Shown: one piece after another, positions 1 through 8,260 of the stretch
How positions within the stretch are numbered: the stretch's first letter is position 1
Layout of the letters: each line of letters opens with the position of its first letter
Assembly (NCBI GenBank): GCA_021790515.1
Contig: JAJYHV010000015.1
Coordinates: forward strand, 1 to 37,292
From: Pseudomonadota bacterium
GTDB lineage: Bacteria; Pseudomonadota; Gammaproteobacteria; Burkholderiales; Sulfuriferulaceae
Direction of reading: 5' to 3'
Length of the DNA stretch: 37,292 nucleotides
Program-made: the position numbers and the translations under genes
Notes under the pieces: model-generated
Told to the model about the DNA's origin: nothing
Database searches by the model: none
The model's input: the letters and a program-made list of their open reading frames with translations, nothing else

Positions 1-114
1 TCCATCAGGGCTCGCAGACAGAAAAACCGTCTGCAATAAAGCCGGATATAAGACTGCAACCGATTCAAGTTTTTCCAAACACGCAATATCTCTTGCAAAA
101 CGGGAGGCGTCCAT
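1..114 (-). CDS. Possible start of an unknown gene, cut by the window edge
   Basis: A reading frame without stops runs leftwards from an ATG at 114 off the window edge and gives 38 residues beginning MDASRFARDIACLEKLES. The frame is also open upstream to about position 190, so the true start could lie further right, inside the inverted-repeat element. The composition looks protein-like (balanced charged and hydrophobic residues), but no ribosome binding site is clear and no family is recognised. It may be a real gene start or chance. Confidence 0.3.
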   Translation of the reverse strand, partial: MDASRFARDIACLEKLESVAVLYPALLQTVFLSASPDG

Positions 115-116
115 AT

Positions 117-440
117 AAGCGCTGATTAATTCCCACACGGTCGCGACGGTGGCTTGGCGGAGTGAAATGCAAGGCGCGACGGGCAGTCAAGGGTTATTCT
201 CCCTTGGGTCAGTGCCCAAGAAACAGCCTTGACAAGCGGCGCAACGCGGAAACTCGCCCGCCAAACCCCGTCCCGCCGTGCATGTTTTGCACGTTTTCAA
301 CGTGGCGGTTGCAACCAAATTGCGCGCTCGCTTCGCCGACCTCCTTGGCATCGTAGTCCCGGCTACGACCTTCGTCGTTCGTCTCGCGATCATCGCAATT
401 TGGTCTGCTTTGCTCCTCGTGGAGGAGTAAATCAGCGCTT
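117..440. repeat. Small element flanked by inverted repeats, no gene seen
   Basis: The ends AAGCGCTGATTAA (117-129) and TAAATCAGCGCTT (428-440) are inverted copies with 12 of 13 bases matching. The 324-bp interior holds no convincing gene but has hairpin-forming stretches, for example CTTGGG/CCCAAG at 203-220 and CGTGCA/TGCACG near 279-295. Single copies of the end motif recur at 3673-3685 and 13787-13799. This looks like a MITE or the remains of an insertion sequence. The stretch 115-561 has no gene beyond this element and a few short repeats. Confidence 0.45.
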
Positions 441-445
441 CCTTA

Positions 446-478
446 GGCCGAGGTTTTAAACCAGCAAGGAAATAGGAT
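446..478. repeat. 33-bp dispersed repeat, copy 1
   Basis: The segment GGCCGAGGTTTTAAACCAGC and the 13 bases that follow match 28 of 33 bases with 12125-12157. It directly follows the right end of the inverted-repeat element. Function unknown; likely part of a dispersed intergenic repeat family. Confidence 0.5.
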
Positions 479-528
479 GAAGACGATGGGCGGTCGGGAA
501 GATTTGGTTTGAATGTTTGGCCGTCGGT

Positions 529-556
529 GTGTTTTGGCTAGCGTGTTTTGGCTAGT
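529..556. repeat. 14-bp tandem duplication
   Basis: The unit GTGTTTTGGCTAGC occurs twice in a row with one mismatch, followed by a partial third copy, just beyond the stop codon of the metallo-hydrolase gene. Confidence 0.8.
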
Positions 557-561
557 GTGTT

Positions 562-1326
562 TTATAACTCGCGCCAGTCGAATCCATGTTGCTGGCTGGC
601 GCAATCGAGCCAGTCAGGGTGACAGCCCAGAATGGCAGTCAGGCTGGTCAGCGCGAGTTCCGGGGTGTTGTTTTGCTGTGACAGGTGGGCGGCAATGAGG
701 TGGCGCAGCTTGCTGGTATCGATACGGTTGAGCAGGCTGGCAGCCGTCTGATTGTCCAAATGACCGAATTGTCCGGCAATGCGGTTTTTGAGCGATGCCG
801 GGTAATGGCTGTGTTGCAGGGTATGGGCATCGTGATTGCATTCGAGCACCAGTGCATCGCAGGCATCGAGTTGGTTGGCGATGTGGGGCGTGATCGTGCC
901 GGTGTCGGTCAGGATGCCCAGGCGGGATTGTCCATCGCTGAATACGAATTGCACTGGTTCACGCGCGTCATGCGGTACAGGAAACGGTTGCAACTGTAAC
1001 GCGTCGATGTTGAATGCACTGTGGCTGTCAATCAGTTCGACGGCAGGCAGCTCATCGTGTTGCGCCAGCAGGTAACGGTGTGTGCCATACGTCATCCATA
1101 ATTTGATGGCGTATTTGCGGGCGAAACGCACCGCTCCCTGCAAATGGTCGCTATGTTCATGGGTGATGACAATGGCAGAAATGTCTTCTGGCATCAACTG
1201 TTTTTGCGCGAGACGGGTGGCGGTTTCACGCAGACCGAATCCGCAATCGAGCAGCACACGTGTGCTGCCCGACTCAACCACCAACGCATTGCCTTCGCTG
1301 CCGCTGCCCAGACTGGCAAAACGCAT
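562..1326 (-). CDS. MBL-fold metallo-hydrolase (YycJ/WalJ-like)
   Basis: A 254-residue metallo-beta-lactamase-fold protein. It opens with MRFASLGSGSEGNALVV, as in the YycJ/WalJ group of predicted metal-dependent phosphodiesterases, and carries the metal-binding motif THEHSDH at about residues 54-60. Further conserved stretches are the aspartate in GILTDTG and the histidines in LECNHD and AAHLS. No signal peptide is seen, so it should be cytoplasmic. Its start is 4 bases from the bamC stop, so it is probably the last gene of dapA-bamC-MBL. The exact substrate cannot be read from the sequence. Confidence 0.88.
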   Translation of the reverse strand: MRFASLGSGSEGNALVVESGSTRVLLDCGFGLRETATRLAQKQLMPEDISAIVITHEHSDHLQGAVRFARKYAIKLWMTYGTHRYLLAQHDELPAVELIDSHSAFNIDALQLQPFPVPHDAREPVQFVFSDGQSRLGILTDTGTITPHIANQLDACDALVLECNHDAHTLQHSHYPASLKNRIAGQFGHLDNQTAASLLNRIDTSKLRHLIAAHLSQQNNTPELALTSLTAILGCHPDWLDCASQQHGFDWREL

Positions 1327-1330
1327 GGGG

Positions 1331-2530
1331 TTATTTCAGCTGATCGTACAGTTTGTGTACGATGCGTTCGGTGACATCTTTGCTGGCGGGATTGCCTTTT
1401 CCGTCGAGAATGCGCACGTCGGTGCCGGTCGCGGACGGGTTTTCATCCAGTTCGAGTTGATATTCGGTCACATTGTTGCCCATACGGTTCCAAAATGCCA
1501 GTTTGTCCCAGAGGCTGTTGGTCGGTTGCTTGCTGATGCCTGCGCTGCCTTCGGTGATGGTATAAATGCCTTTGTTGCGATCGCTGTTGTCTAGTCCATA
1601 GCCGATGCGATCGATGGCAAGACCAACACGGCGCCAGGCGCGATCAAATGGTTCGTCGTCACGCAGCACCAGCGTTCCGTCGTTCAGATGGGCAATGTGC
1701 GCCAGTCCGCTGGGTGCCGTACTCTTGAGCTGGGCCAGCGCTTGTGGATGGGCAAGGCCAAAATCCTGCATCAGGCGCGTCAGCATGATGGCTTCGGCAC
1801 CGGGGTCGGCAGGACCGGGTTGCCACTGAGTGTGTAGTCCGTCAATGCTGTTGTCGTATACCTGTACTACTGTGCGTTCGGTCAGATAAATGTCGGTGAG
1901 TGCGGGATTGGTCGGATCACGTTCGATTCTCACGCGGAACTGGTCACGCTGGCCACTGGAATACAGGCCGCTCAACACACTGCCAAGCGCACGGTGAATG
2001 ATATCTTGTGGTAGTTTGTCCTGGTCTTCTTTCCATTCGGTCAGTTGTACGCCTAGTTTTGGGTCATCTTGCACCAGTTTGTAGCCGTTTTCTTGCCAGA
2101 AACGGGTCAAGACCGGCCAGATTTTTTCCGGCGGTTGCGCTACCACCAGCCAGCGTTCGCTGCCATCACGTTCCAGATGCACGCTGTTGACGGGTTGTGG
2201 CAAGACATCCGGTGTTGTTTCTCCATTATCGTGGGCTGGTTGGGATGCGTTGGCGGCAGTTTGTTCGGCAGCGGTCTTGGCGGCCTTGGCTTCGTTGGCT
2301 GCGTAGTCAGAGTAGGTGGCGCTGCCCGGTTTGCCATTGGCATTGACATCGTAATGCGTATCCAGTGTTGGAACGCTCAAATCGGGCGGGACCTCGAGCG
2401 GGTTGATTTGGGGTGTGTTTTGATAGGCGACTGGTTTGGAATTGAATAATTCCTTGATCGAGCTGCATCCATCAAGCTGGATTAGCAGGCTGGTACTGGC
2501 AAGTATTATCGTGAGTGATTTAAGTTTCAT
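1331..2530 (-). CDS. bamC: Outer membrane assembly lipoprotein BamC
   Basis: A 399-residue lipoprotein of the BamC (NlpB/DapX) family, an accessory part of the BAM complex that inserts beta-barrel proteins into the outer membrane. The first 22 residues form a lipoprotein signal ending LDGC, with the lipidated cysteine at 22; aspartate before the glycine is unusual for a lipobox. After it come a flexible region rich in Pro, Ala and Asn (about 25-120) and two helix-grip domains (about 120-250 and 280-399). It lies directly downstream of dapA, the common proteobacterial order and the origin of the name dapX. Confidence 0.9.
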   Translation of the reverse strand: MKLKSLTIILASTSLLIQLDGCSSIKELFNSKPVAYQNTPQINPLEVPPDLSVPTLDTHYDVNANGKPGSATYSDYAANEAKAAKTAAEQTAANASQPAHDNGETTPDVLPQPVNSVHLERDGSERWLVVAQPPEKIWPVLTRFWQENGYKLVQDDPKLGVQLTEWKEDQDKLPQDIIHRALGSVLSGLYSSGQRDQFRVRIERDPTNPALTDIYLTERTVVQVYDNSIDGLHTQWQPGPADPGAEAIMLTRLMQDFGLAHPQALAQLKSTAPSGLAHIAHLNDGTLVLRDDEPFDRAWRRVGLAIDRIGYGLDNSDRNKGIYTITEGSAGISKQPTNSLWDKLAFWNRMGNNVTEYQLELDENPSATGTDVRILDGKGNPASKDVTERIVHKLYDQLK

Positions 2531-2573
2531 TGTGGACGTTTCCGTTAACCGTAAAATGTGCAGTAAAGTTGCG

Positions 2574-3467
2574 TTAGACAGTGGAGGTTGATGGCAGTAT
2601 TCCCGCTTGTTGCAACGCTTGTATTAATCGATCGTGATGGGCGGGGGAGAGTTCGGTCAGTGGCAAACGGATGCCGTTGCCGATTTTCCCCATGTACGCC
2701 AATGCCCATTTGACCGGAATCGGGTTGGCTTCCACGAAAAGATCGGTATGTAAAGCAAACAGGCTGCGATTGATGTCGCGCGCACGTGGCAGGTCGCCAG
2801 CAAAAGCGGCAGCGCACAGGTTGTGCATGGACAGTGGCGCTACGTTGGCGGTGACGGAAATGACCCCATGCCCGCCCATGAGCAGAAAAGGCAGTGCGGT
2901 CGCATCATCGCCGGTATAACAGGCGAAGTCGGTTGGCGCACGCAGCAGCAAGTCGGTATTGCGTTGCAGATTACCCGTGGCGTCCTTGATGCCGATGATG
3001 TTATCAACTTGCGCCAATCGTAGTGCAGTGTCGTTCTGGATGTCGCTGACCGTACGTCCTGGCACGTTGTACAGAATCATGGGCAGGTCGACCGCTTCTG
3101 CGATGGCGCGGAAATGGCGGTATAGTCCTTCCTGCCCCGGCTTGTTGTAATATGGGGCAACCGATAACCCGGCGACAGCACCGGCCGCATGGGCGCACCG
3201 GGTCAACTCTATTGCCTCGCTGGTGGAATTGGCACCTGTGCCGGCAATGATGGCCAAGCGACCCGCAGAATATTCGACGGCCGCACGGATGAGTTCGCAA
3301 TGTTCAGCAAAATCGACGGAGGGAGATTCGCCGGTGGTGCCAACGATGACCAGGGCGTCCGACTGTTGGTCGGCATGCCAGTCAACGAGTTGCCGCAGTG
3401 CCGTAAAATCCAGACTGCCATGTTCAGACATCGGGGTAACAAGTGCAACCAGACTGCCAGTAAGCAT
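2574..3467 (-). CDS. dapA: 4-hydroxy-tetrahydrodipicolinate synthase
   Basis: A 297-residue enzyme that condenses pyruvate with aspartate semialdehyde, the first dedicated step to diaminopimelate and lysine, in the cytoplasm. Family marks are GTTGES (substrate-binding threonines, about residues 43-48), the tyrosine in LYNVPGRT and the Schiff-base lysine in GIKDAT (about 160-165). Length is normal (usual 290-300). The start at 3467 fits the family N-terminus ([13 protein letters not shown]). It leads the minus-strand group dapA-bamC-MBL and is divergent from the GGDEF gene. Confidence 0.96.
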   Translation of the reverse strand: MLTGSLVALVTPMSEHGSLDFTALRQLVDWHADQQSDALVIVGTTGESPSVDFAEHCELIRAAVEYSAGRLAIIAGTGANSTSEAIELTRCAHAAGAVAGLSVAPYYNKPGQEGLYRHFRAIAEAVDLPMILYNVPGRTVSDIQNDTALRLAQVDNIIGIKDATGNLQRNTDLLLRAPTDFACYTGDDATALPFLLMGGHGVISVTANVAPLSMHNLCAAAFAGDLPRARDINRSLFALHTDLFVEANPIPVKWALAYMGKIGNGIRLPLTELSPAHHDRLIQALQQAGILPSTSTV

Positions 3468-3538
3468 GATGAATAAAACAACCCGTCAAAAACTGCGAGT
3501 TTACCTGATTTGGCGATGGCAGAAAACCGGTTCATTTG

Positions 3539-3562
3539 ATTGGGGGATCAATTGGGGGATCA
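3539..3562. repeat. 12-bp tandem duplication
   Basis: ATTGGGGGATCA occurs twice without mismatch between dapA and the GGDEF gene. Confidence 0.85.
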
Positions 3563-3624
3563 TAATGAGGTGAATGGTAAGCAAATGGGGTGACGTATCG
3601 CGAATCAATGATTCATTCCCGCAG

Positions 3625-3657
3625 GATTGCAATGTGATTGCAATGTGATTGCAATGG
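3625..3657. repeat. 11-bp tandem repeat, three copies
   Basis: GATTGCAATGT occurs three times in a row, the last copy with one changed base. It lies in the divergent dapA/GGDEF promoter region. A solo copy of the AATCAGCGCTTCC motif follows at 3673-3685. Confidence 0.85.
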
Positions 3658-3756
3658 CAGTTTGGCGGAATCAATCAGCGCTTCCATAGAGAAATCATTG
3701 CAGTGCTTACTATTGCTGTGTAGCATCTGTGTCAAGAAAACGGTTGGGAGTTTGGG

Positions 3757-4821
3757 TTGAAAGATCGCGTCGCTCAGCAGCAATTAAATGAACTGTTGCA
3801 TCAGGTCAGGGAGAACGAAAGCAAGCTGGAAAAGTTTGCGCGCCTTGAACAGCGGTTGGTAGCGGCGATTAACCTGATCGATATGCTGCAGATATTGCTG
3901 GTTGAATTTCCTGTCGACTTCTCGTTGCAGGCAGTGTTGCTGGTATTGCTGGATCGTGACGGAGAGTGGAAACGGACGTTGGGTGAAGACGCCGTGCAGC
4001 GTTTCGCTGCGCGCGGGCTCAGATTGTGCCCGGATTTTCTGGATGCCGGGCCGGATGTCTTGCCCGTGTTGCGTCCGTCGTTGAGCAGGTTTGAGCCAAA
4101 GCGGCATGGTGGATTGTTTGCCAATTTGGCCACCCAGCCCGGTTCGGTGGCGATTTTGCCACTGTTGCGTCAGGAAAAGCTGATGGGTCAATTATGCCTG
4201 GCCAGTGAACGTGGTTCACGTTTTGCCGATGGTGATGGTACTTTGTTTTTGGAGCGTATGGCGACGTTCATGGTGCTGTGTCTGCAAAATGCGCTGTATT
4301 TTGAACGGTTGGAACGATCGAGCTGGTTGGATGGTTTGACACAGGTCAACAATCGGCGTTATTTTGATACCCGGTTGATCGAAGCTGTGCATTTTGCCTT
4401 TCGACACAATCAAAAGTTGTCGTTGGCCATTTTTGATCTGGATCATTTTAAGCGCGTCAACGATAAGTGGGGACATCAGGCTGGTGATTTTGTGTTGCAG
4501 CAGACGGCGCAATTGATTCGCTCCCATTTGCGTAACAGCGACAGTTTTGCCCGTTATGGCGGAGAGGAATTTGTGGCGCTGTTGCCGGGAACACCACAGG
4601 AGGCAGCGATCGAGTTGGCGCGACGTATTTTGCAGGCTGTGGCGGATTTTCATTTTGGGCAGACGATGCAATTGCGACTGACTGTTTCCATCGGTGTGGC
4701 GCAACTGGGTCAACAATTGCCATCCGATATGGTGGTCAGCGCGCAGGGACTGGTTGGCCGGGCGGATGCTGCCTTGTATCGCGCCAAACGGGGAGGGCGC
4801 AATAGGGTAGTTGGGGCATGA
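3757..4821 (+). CDS. Diguanylate cyclase (GGDEF), GAF/DUF484-like N-terminus
   Basis: A 354-residue protein predicted to make cyclic di-GMP. A short coiled coil (about 1-40) leads into a GAF or DUF484-like sensor domain (about 40-180). The GGDEF domain follows (about 190-352) with FDLDHFKRVND and the active-site motif GGEEF at 268-272. An inhibitory RxxD site (R259-D262) sits five residues before it, so product inhibition is likely. The first in-frame ATG would remove the coiled coil; the TTG at 3757, with GGGAG six bases upstream, is the better start. Its stop overlaps the scpA start as ATGA, suggesting translational coupling. Confidence 0.9.
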   Translation: MKDRVAQQQLNELLHQVRENESKLEKFARLEQRLVAAINLIDMLQILLVEFPVDFSLQAVLLVLLDRDGEWKRTLGEDAVQRFAARGLRLCPDFLDAGPDVLPVLRPSLSRFEPKRHGGLFANLATQPGSVAILPLLRQEKLMGQLCLASERGSRFADGDGTLFLERMATFMVLCLQNALYFERLERSSWLDGLTQVNNRRYFDTRLIEAVHFAFRHNQKLSLAIFDLDHFKRVNDKWGHQAGDFVLQQTAQLIRSHLRNSDSFARYGGEEFVALLPGTPQEAAIELARRILQAVADFHFGQTMQLRLTVSIGVAQLGQQLPSDMVVSAQGLVGRADAALYRAKRGGRNRVVGA

Positions 4822-5603
4822 CAGCCACCATCGTGGCTCGGGTCGGCGAGGAAAAGCTGACCGCATTGCCAGACGATCTGTATATTCCGCCGGATGCGCT
4901 GGCCATATACCTGCAGAGCTTTGAAGGGCCGCTGGATTTATTGTCCTGGCTTATCCGGCGTGACCGGCTGGATATTCTGGACATTCCCATGGCTGAATTG
5001 ACGGCGCAATACATGTCTTATGTGGACTGGTTGCACGAGCAGCGGCTGGAACTGGCGGCGGAGTATCTGGTGATGGCGGTGTGGTTGATGGAAATCAAAT
5101 CGCGCATGTTGTTGCCGGCGATAGCGGCCAGTCAGGGCGACGGTGAGCAGGAAGACCCGCGCGCTGCGCTGGTGCGGCGATTGGTGGAATATGAAAGCAT
5201 CCGGAGCGCAGCAGAATGGTTGGCGGCATTGCCGCTGGCCGGGCGGGATGTGTTTGTGGCTGGAGTGCCGCAGGAATTGTCAGCGCCGGATTTGCCTGTA
5301 GCCGATTTGCAGGCGTTGACGGATGTTTGGCAGGCATTGTTGAAGCGGGAGAAACTGACGGTGAAGCACCGCACTGCACGGCGCGAACTGTCCCTGCGTA
5401 CGGCGATGACGCGATTGCTTTCTGGTTTGCAAGGTGATTTATTCATGGATTTTTCCAGCCTGTTTGAAGCGCAACGTGGTGTGTCATGGTGGGTAGTGCA
5501 TATTTTGGCCATGCTGGAACTGGCGCGTGAGCAGCGGGTGGAGATTGTGCAAAACGAACCGTTTGCACCCATTTATGTGCGGGAGAAACATGCCGGAAAT
5601 TGA
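4818..5603 (+). CDS. scpA: Segregation and condensation protein A
   Basis: A 261-residue kleisin, the bridging subunit of the Smc-ScpAB complex that compacts and helps separate chromosomes. The family signature near the N-terminus is SFEGPLDLLSWLIRRDRLDI (about 34-53), followed by MAELTAQYM and the ScpB-contacting middle helix LAAEYLVMAVWLMEIKSRMLLP. The start overlaps the preceding stop by four bases (ATGA), and scpB begins inside its 3' end. Confidence 0.93.
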   Translation: MTATIVARVGEEKLTALPDDLYIPPDALAIYLQSFEGPLDLLSWLIRRDRLDILDIPMAELTAQYMSYVDWLHEQRLELAAEYLVMAVWLMEIKSRMLLPAIAASQGDGEQEDPRAALVRRLVEYESIRSAAEWLAALPLAGRDVFVAGVPQELSAPDLPVADLQALTDVWQALLKREKLTVKHRTARRELSLRTAMTRLLSGLQGDLFMDFSSLFEAQRGVSWWVVHILAMLELAREQRVEIVQNEPFAPIYVREKHAGN

Positions 5604-6237
5604 ACAAGAGCCGTTAAAAATCGTTCTTGAGTCATTATTGTTGACCAGCACCGAGACGCTTGGCCTGAGTGATATGCGGCAGGCACTGTCAGCTCCGGTC
5701 GAGACAGAATCATTGCTGCGCGCATTGGATGCGTTGGCGGAAGACTGGCGCGACCGTGGTCTGGAGTTGGTGCGGGTGGCCGATGGCTGGCGTTTCCAGA
5801 CGCGTGCGACGTTTGCGGTTTATCGACAACGCTTGCTGGCAGAAAAGCCGCCACGCTATTCGCGGGCGGTGATGGAAACGCTTGCCGTGATCGTCTGGCG
5901 CCAACCTGCGACACGTGGTGATATTGAGGCGATTCGGGGAGTGACTGTGTCAGCCTCCATTTTGCGCATTCTGGAAGAGCGGGGCTGGATACGCAGCAAT
6001 GGGCAACGACAAGTGCCGGGTCGACCGGCGTTGTATGTTACGACTCCTCAGTTTTTGCAGGATTTTGGTTTGCGTACACTGGATGATTTGCCGCTGACGA
6101 CTCCGGCAGACAAATCGTCAGGTGAGACTGTATTGTGGGTGAACCGGGAATTGGATCTGCAGGCGCCAGACGCCAATACGTCAGTTGATGTGGTATCCAC
6201 AGCGGAAACGGATACTGTGCCGTATGCTGCGTTATAA
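5590..6237 (+). CDS. scpB: Segregation and condensation protein B
   Basis: A 215-residue partner of ScpA built of two winged-helix domains. The start at 5590 (MPEIEQEPLKIVLESLL) has GGGAG five bases upstream and fits the family; an earlier in-frame ATG at 5527 lies deep in scpA and is unlikely. Conserved stretches are YSRAVMETLAVIVWRQPATRGDIEAIRGV, read here as residues about 92-120, and RGWIRSNGQRQVPGRPALY after it. It overlaps scpA by 14 bases, which supports co-translation. Confidence 0.92.
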   Translation: MPEIEQEPLKIVLESLLLTSTETLGLSDMRQALSAPVETESLLRALDALAEDWRDRGLELVRVADGWRFQTRATFAVYRQRLLAEKPPRYSRAVMETLAVIVWRQPATRGDIEAIRGVTVSASILRILEERGWIRSNGQRQVPGRPALYVTTPQFLQDFGLRTLDDLPLTTPADKSSGETVLWVNRELDLQAPDANTSVDVVSTAETDTVPYAAL

Positions 6238-6268
6238 TGAACACTCAATTTATTGTAAAAGGCACAAC

Positions 6269-7141
6269 ATGACGGCAGAAGGTTCACGTCGCCACCGGAC
6301 TTCTTTACGCACGGACAAATTGTCGCCGCAACCGGAAGCAACCGAAGACGACCCCCAGGCATCACAGAAGCTGCAAAAGGTATTGGCGGCAGCAGGTATG
6401 GGATCTCGGCGTGATATGGAAGACTGGATAAGCCAGGGTCGGGTGACGGTGAATGGCGAAATAGCCATTCTGGGTGCGCGGGTTGATGCGCAGGACAGGA
6501 TTCTGATTGATCGTCGGCCGGTACGCTGGCCGTTTGACGAGGCGGCTTTGCCGCGCGTGTTGATTTATCATAAACCCGAAGGCGAAATTGTTACTCGCGA
6601 CGACCCCAAGGCACGAAAAACCGTTTTCGAGAGCTTGCCTCATGTGAAGAATGGCAAATGGATTGCCATTGGCCGACTGGATTACAACACAGAGGGTTTG
6701 CTGATTTTTACCACCGATGGTGCGTTGGCCAATCGGTTGATGCACCCCGGCTTTGCCGTGGAGCGGGAGTATGCCGTGCGCATCATGGGCGAATTGACGC
6801 GCGAGCACATGGTGACGTTGACGACCGGAGTGACGCTGGATGACGGGGAAGCCCGTTTTGAGCGTATCATGGAGGAAGGGGGCGATAATGCCAACCGCTG
6901 GTATCGGGTTGTGTTGCGCGAGGGGCGAAACCGTGAAGTGCGACGCATGTTTGCAGCAGTCGGCATGATGGTGAGCCGGTTGATTCGCGTGCGCTTTGGC
7001 ATGGTGAATTTGCCGGCGCGGGTCAAGCGTGGGCAGATGCTGGAGTTGGAGTTGTCGCAGGTGGCGGCGTTGCTGAAGTGGGCGGGGTTGCCCGTGCCGG
7101 AAATGTTGCCGCAACGACGGCCAGAAGACAAAAGGCGATGA
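6269..7141 (+). CDS. rluB: 23S rRNA pseudouridine synthase RluB
   Basis: A 290-residue pseudouridine synthase of the RsuA/RluB group, which in known members modifies U2605 of 23S rRNA. An S4 RNA-binding domain (about 34-95, LQKVLAAAGMGSRRDMEDWI) precedes the catalytic domain. The catalytic aspartate lies in GRLDYNTEGLLI (about 135-146). The chosen ATG at 6269 has AAAGG upstream; an upstream frame extension to 6185 overlaps scpB and looks non-coding. Linkage to scpB is common in proteobacteria. Confidence 0.92.
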   Translation: MTAEGSRRHRTSLRTDKLSPQPEATEDDPQASQKLQKVLAAAGMGSRRDMEDWISQGRVTVNGEIAILGARVDAQDRILIDRRPVRWPFDEAALPRVLIYHKPEGEIVTRDDPKARKTVFESLPHVKNGKWIAIGRLDYNTEGLLIFTTDGALANRLMHPGFAVEREYAVRIMGELTREHMVTLTTGVTLDDGEARFERIMEEGGDNANRWYRVVLREGRNREVRRMFAAVGMMVSRLIRVRFGMVNLPARVKRGQMLELELSQVAALLKWAGLPVPEMLPQRRPEDKRR

Positions 7142-7144
7142 GAA

Positions 7145-7561
7145 ATGCTGGAATTCATTTTTTTTGATCATGGCTTGTGTCAGCGTTTTGTGACATATCT
7201 GGCGGGTCAGGGCCTCGCAGCGGTGGTGCGTGACGATCATTTTGGCTGGGTCGTCGGAGTCGACGAAACAGTTCTCGACGAGATGCGGATTTTGTCCATT
7301 GAGGCTGAATATGAGGCGCTGGAGCGCGAGCAGATGCACCTGACCGAGCGCAGCGAAGGCGGGTTGGAAAAATTCGCCGCAGGTTTCGGTGTGGCGCTGC
7401 CATCCGGGGAACAGATTATGGTCGATATCCCGCCGAACCTTGCCACACGATTGATAGCACAATTTAGTCTGGATGAAATTCATGAGATGTTTTCACGTGT
7501 TGCTGCACAGGCGTTGCAGCCCGATCACCGTCCGGTTTGTCAACGCGATGAGTCGTCATGA
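7145..7561 (+). CDS. Conserved small protein of unknown function
   Basis: A 138-residue soluble protein starting 3 bases after the rluB stop. I do not recognise a named family. The first half (MLEFIFFDHGLCQRFVTYLA) reads as alpha/beta, and the middle (EYEALEREQMHLTERSEGG) is charged and helical. No membrane segment, signal peptide or clustered cysteines are seen. The tight spacing suggests it is translated with rluB. Its composition matches its neighbours, so it is taken as a real gene. Confidence 0.7.
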   Translation: MLEFIFFDHGLCQRFVTYLAGQGLAAVVRDDHFGWVVGVDETVLDEMRILSIEAEYEALEREQMHLTERSEGGLEKFAAGFGVALPSGEQIMVDIPPNLATRLIAQFSLDEIHEMFSRVAAQALQPDHRPVCQRDESS

Positions 7562-7603
7562 TCGTTTGTTGATTTTGCTGGCTTCTGTCATGGCTGTTGA
7601 CCG

Positions 7604-8260
7604 ATGAATTTTGTCGATTCTATGGTTCCCCAAAATTGGTGGGGCTTGTGGTTGCTGTTTGTCGCCGGAACGGCGTGGGTGCTCTGGCAGGCGCCGTGGC
7701 GGGTGCTGCGCAAGCCTGGTATCGCCAATCTGATGGCAGGGGGCGTTGTGCTGGTGCTGGGGTTGTGGCAGGTGCACGCCGATATTCGCCCTGACCTGAT
7801 GTTGCACCTCATTGGGGCAAGTTTGCTGACCCTGCTGTTCGGCCCCTGGTTTGGTTCGTTGTGCCAATTACTGGTGTTGCTGATCAGCACAGTCTGGTCT
7901 GGTCATGCATGGCAGGCGTTGCCTGCCAATACACTGTTACTGGATTGGGTACCGGTTGCAACCACGTGGGCGGTCTATCGTCTGGTTGACAGCAGGTTGC
8001 CCAATAACCTGTTTGTGTATATTTTCTTGAACGGATTTGTCGCTGCGATGCTGTCGGTGGCTGTGGCGGCTTTTGCATCGGTTGGTTTGCTTGTGGCCAT
8101 GGGTTATGCCAACTGGGAAGCGCTGAGCCAGAATTATTTGCTGTTTTATTTACTGATTGCTTTTTCAGAAGGCACCAGTACGGGTATGATTATCACCGTA
8201 TTGGTGGTTTATCGTCCGCAATGGGTGGCAACGTTCAGTGACGAACAGTATCTCCGGTAA
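7604..8260 (+). CDS. CbiM-type energy-coupling factor membrane protein
   Basis: A 218-residue inner-membrane protein with about six hydrophobic segments. The order LHLIGASLLTLLFGPWFGS, VPVATTWAVYRLVDSRLPNN and the C-terminal FSEGTSTGMIITVLVVYRPQ matches the CbiM/ECF permease family (substrate-binding S component for cobalt or nickel). No metal-binding histidine-rich N-terminus and no CbiN, CbiQ or CbiO partner are present, so the substrate is open. Its 3' end overlaps the annotated GTG start of hrpA. Confidence 0.8.
   Translation: MNFVDSMVPQNWWGLWLLFVAGTAWVLWQAPWRVLRKPGIANLMAGGVVLVLGLWQVHADIRPDLMLHLIGASLLTLLFGPWFGSLCQLLVLLISTVWSGHAWQALPANTLLLDWVPVATTWAVYRLVDSRLPNNLFVYIFLNGFVAAMLSVAVAAFASVGLLVAMGYANWEALSQNYLLFYLLIAFSEGTSTGMIITVLVVYRPQWVATFSDEQYLR

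Noticed and set aside
162-459. Short frames in the left gene-poor region as genes
   Set aside because: Arg/Pro/Cys-rich, overlapping on both strands, inside the inverted-repeat element, and without ribosome binding sites.
3535-3553. TTGAT...ATCAA palindrome resembling an FNR box
   Set aside because: The half sites are six bases apart rather than four, and the palindrome arises from the 12-bp tandem duplication there.
6362-7483. 373-codon minus-strand frame opposite rluB
   Set aside because: Antisense shadow: low-complexity His/Gln/Arg composition and no start signal; rluB is well supported.
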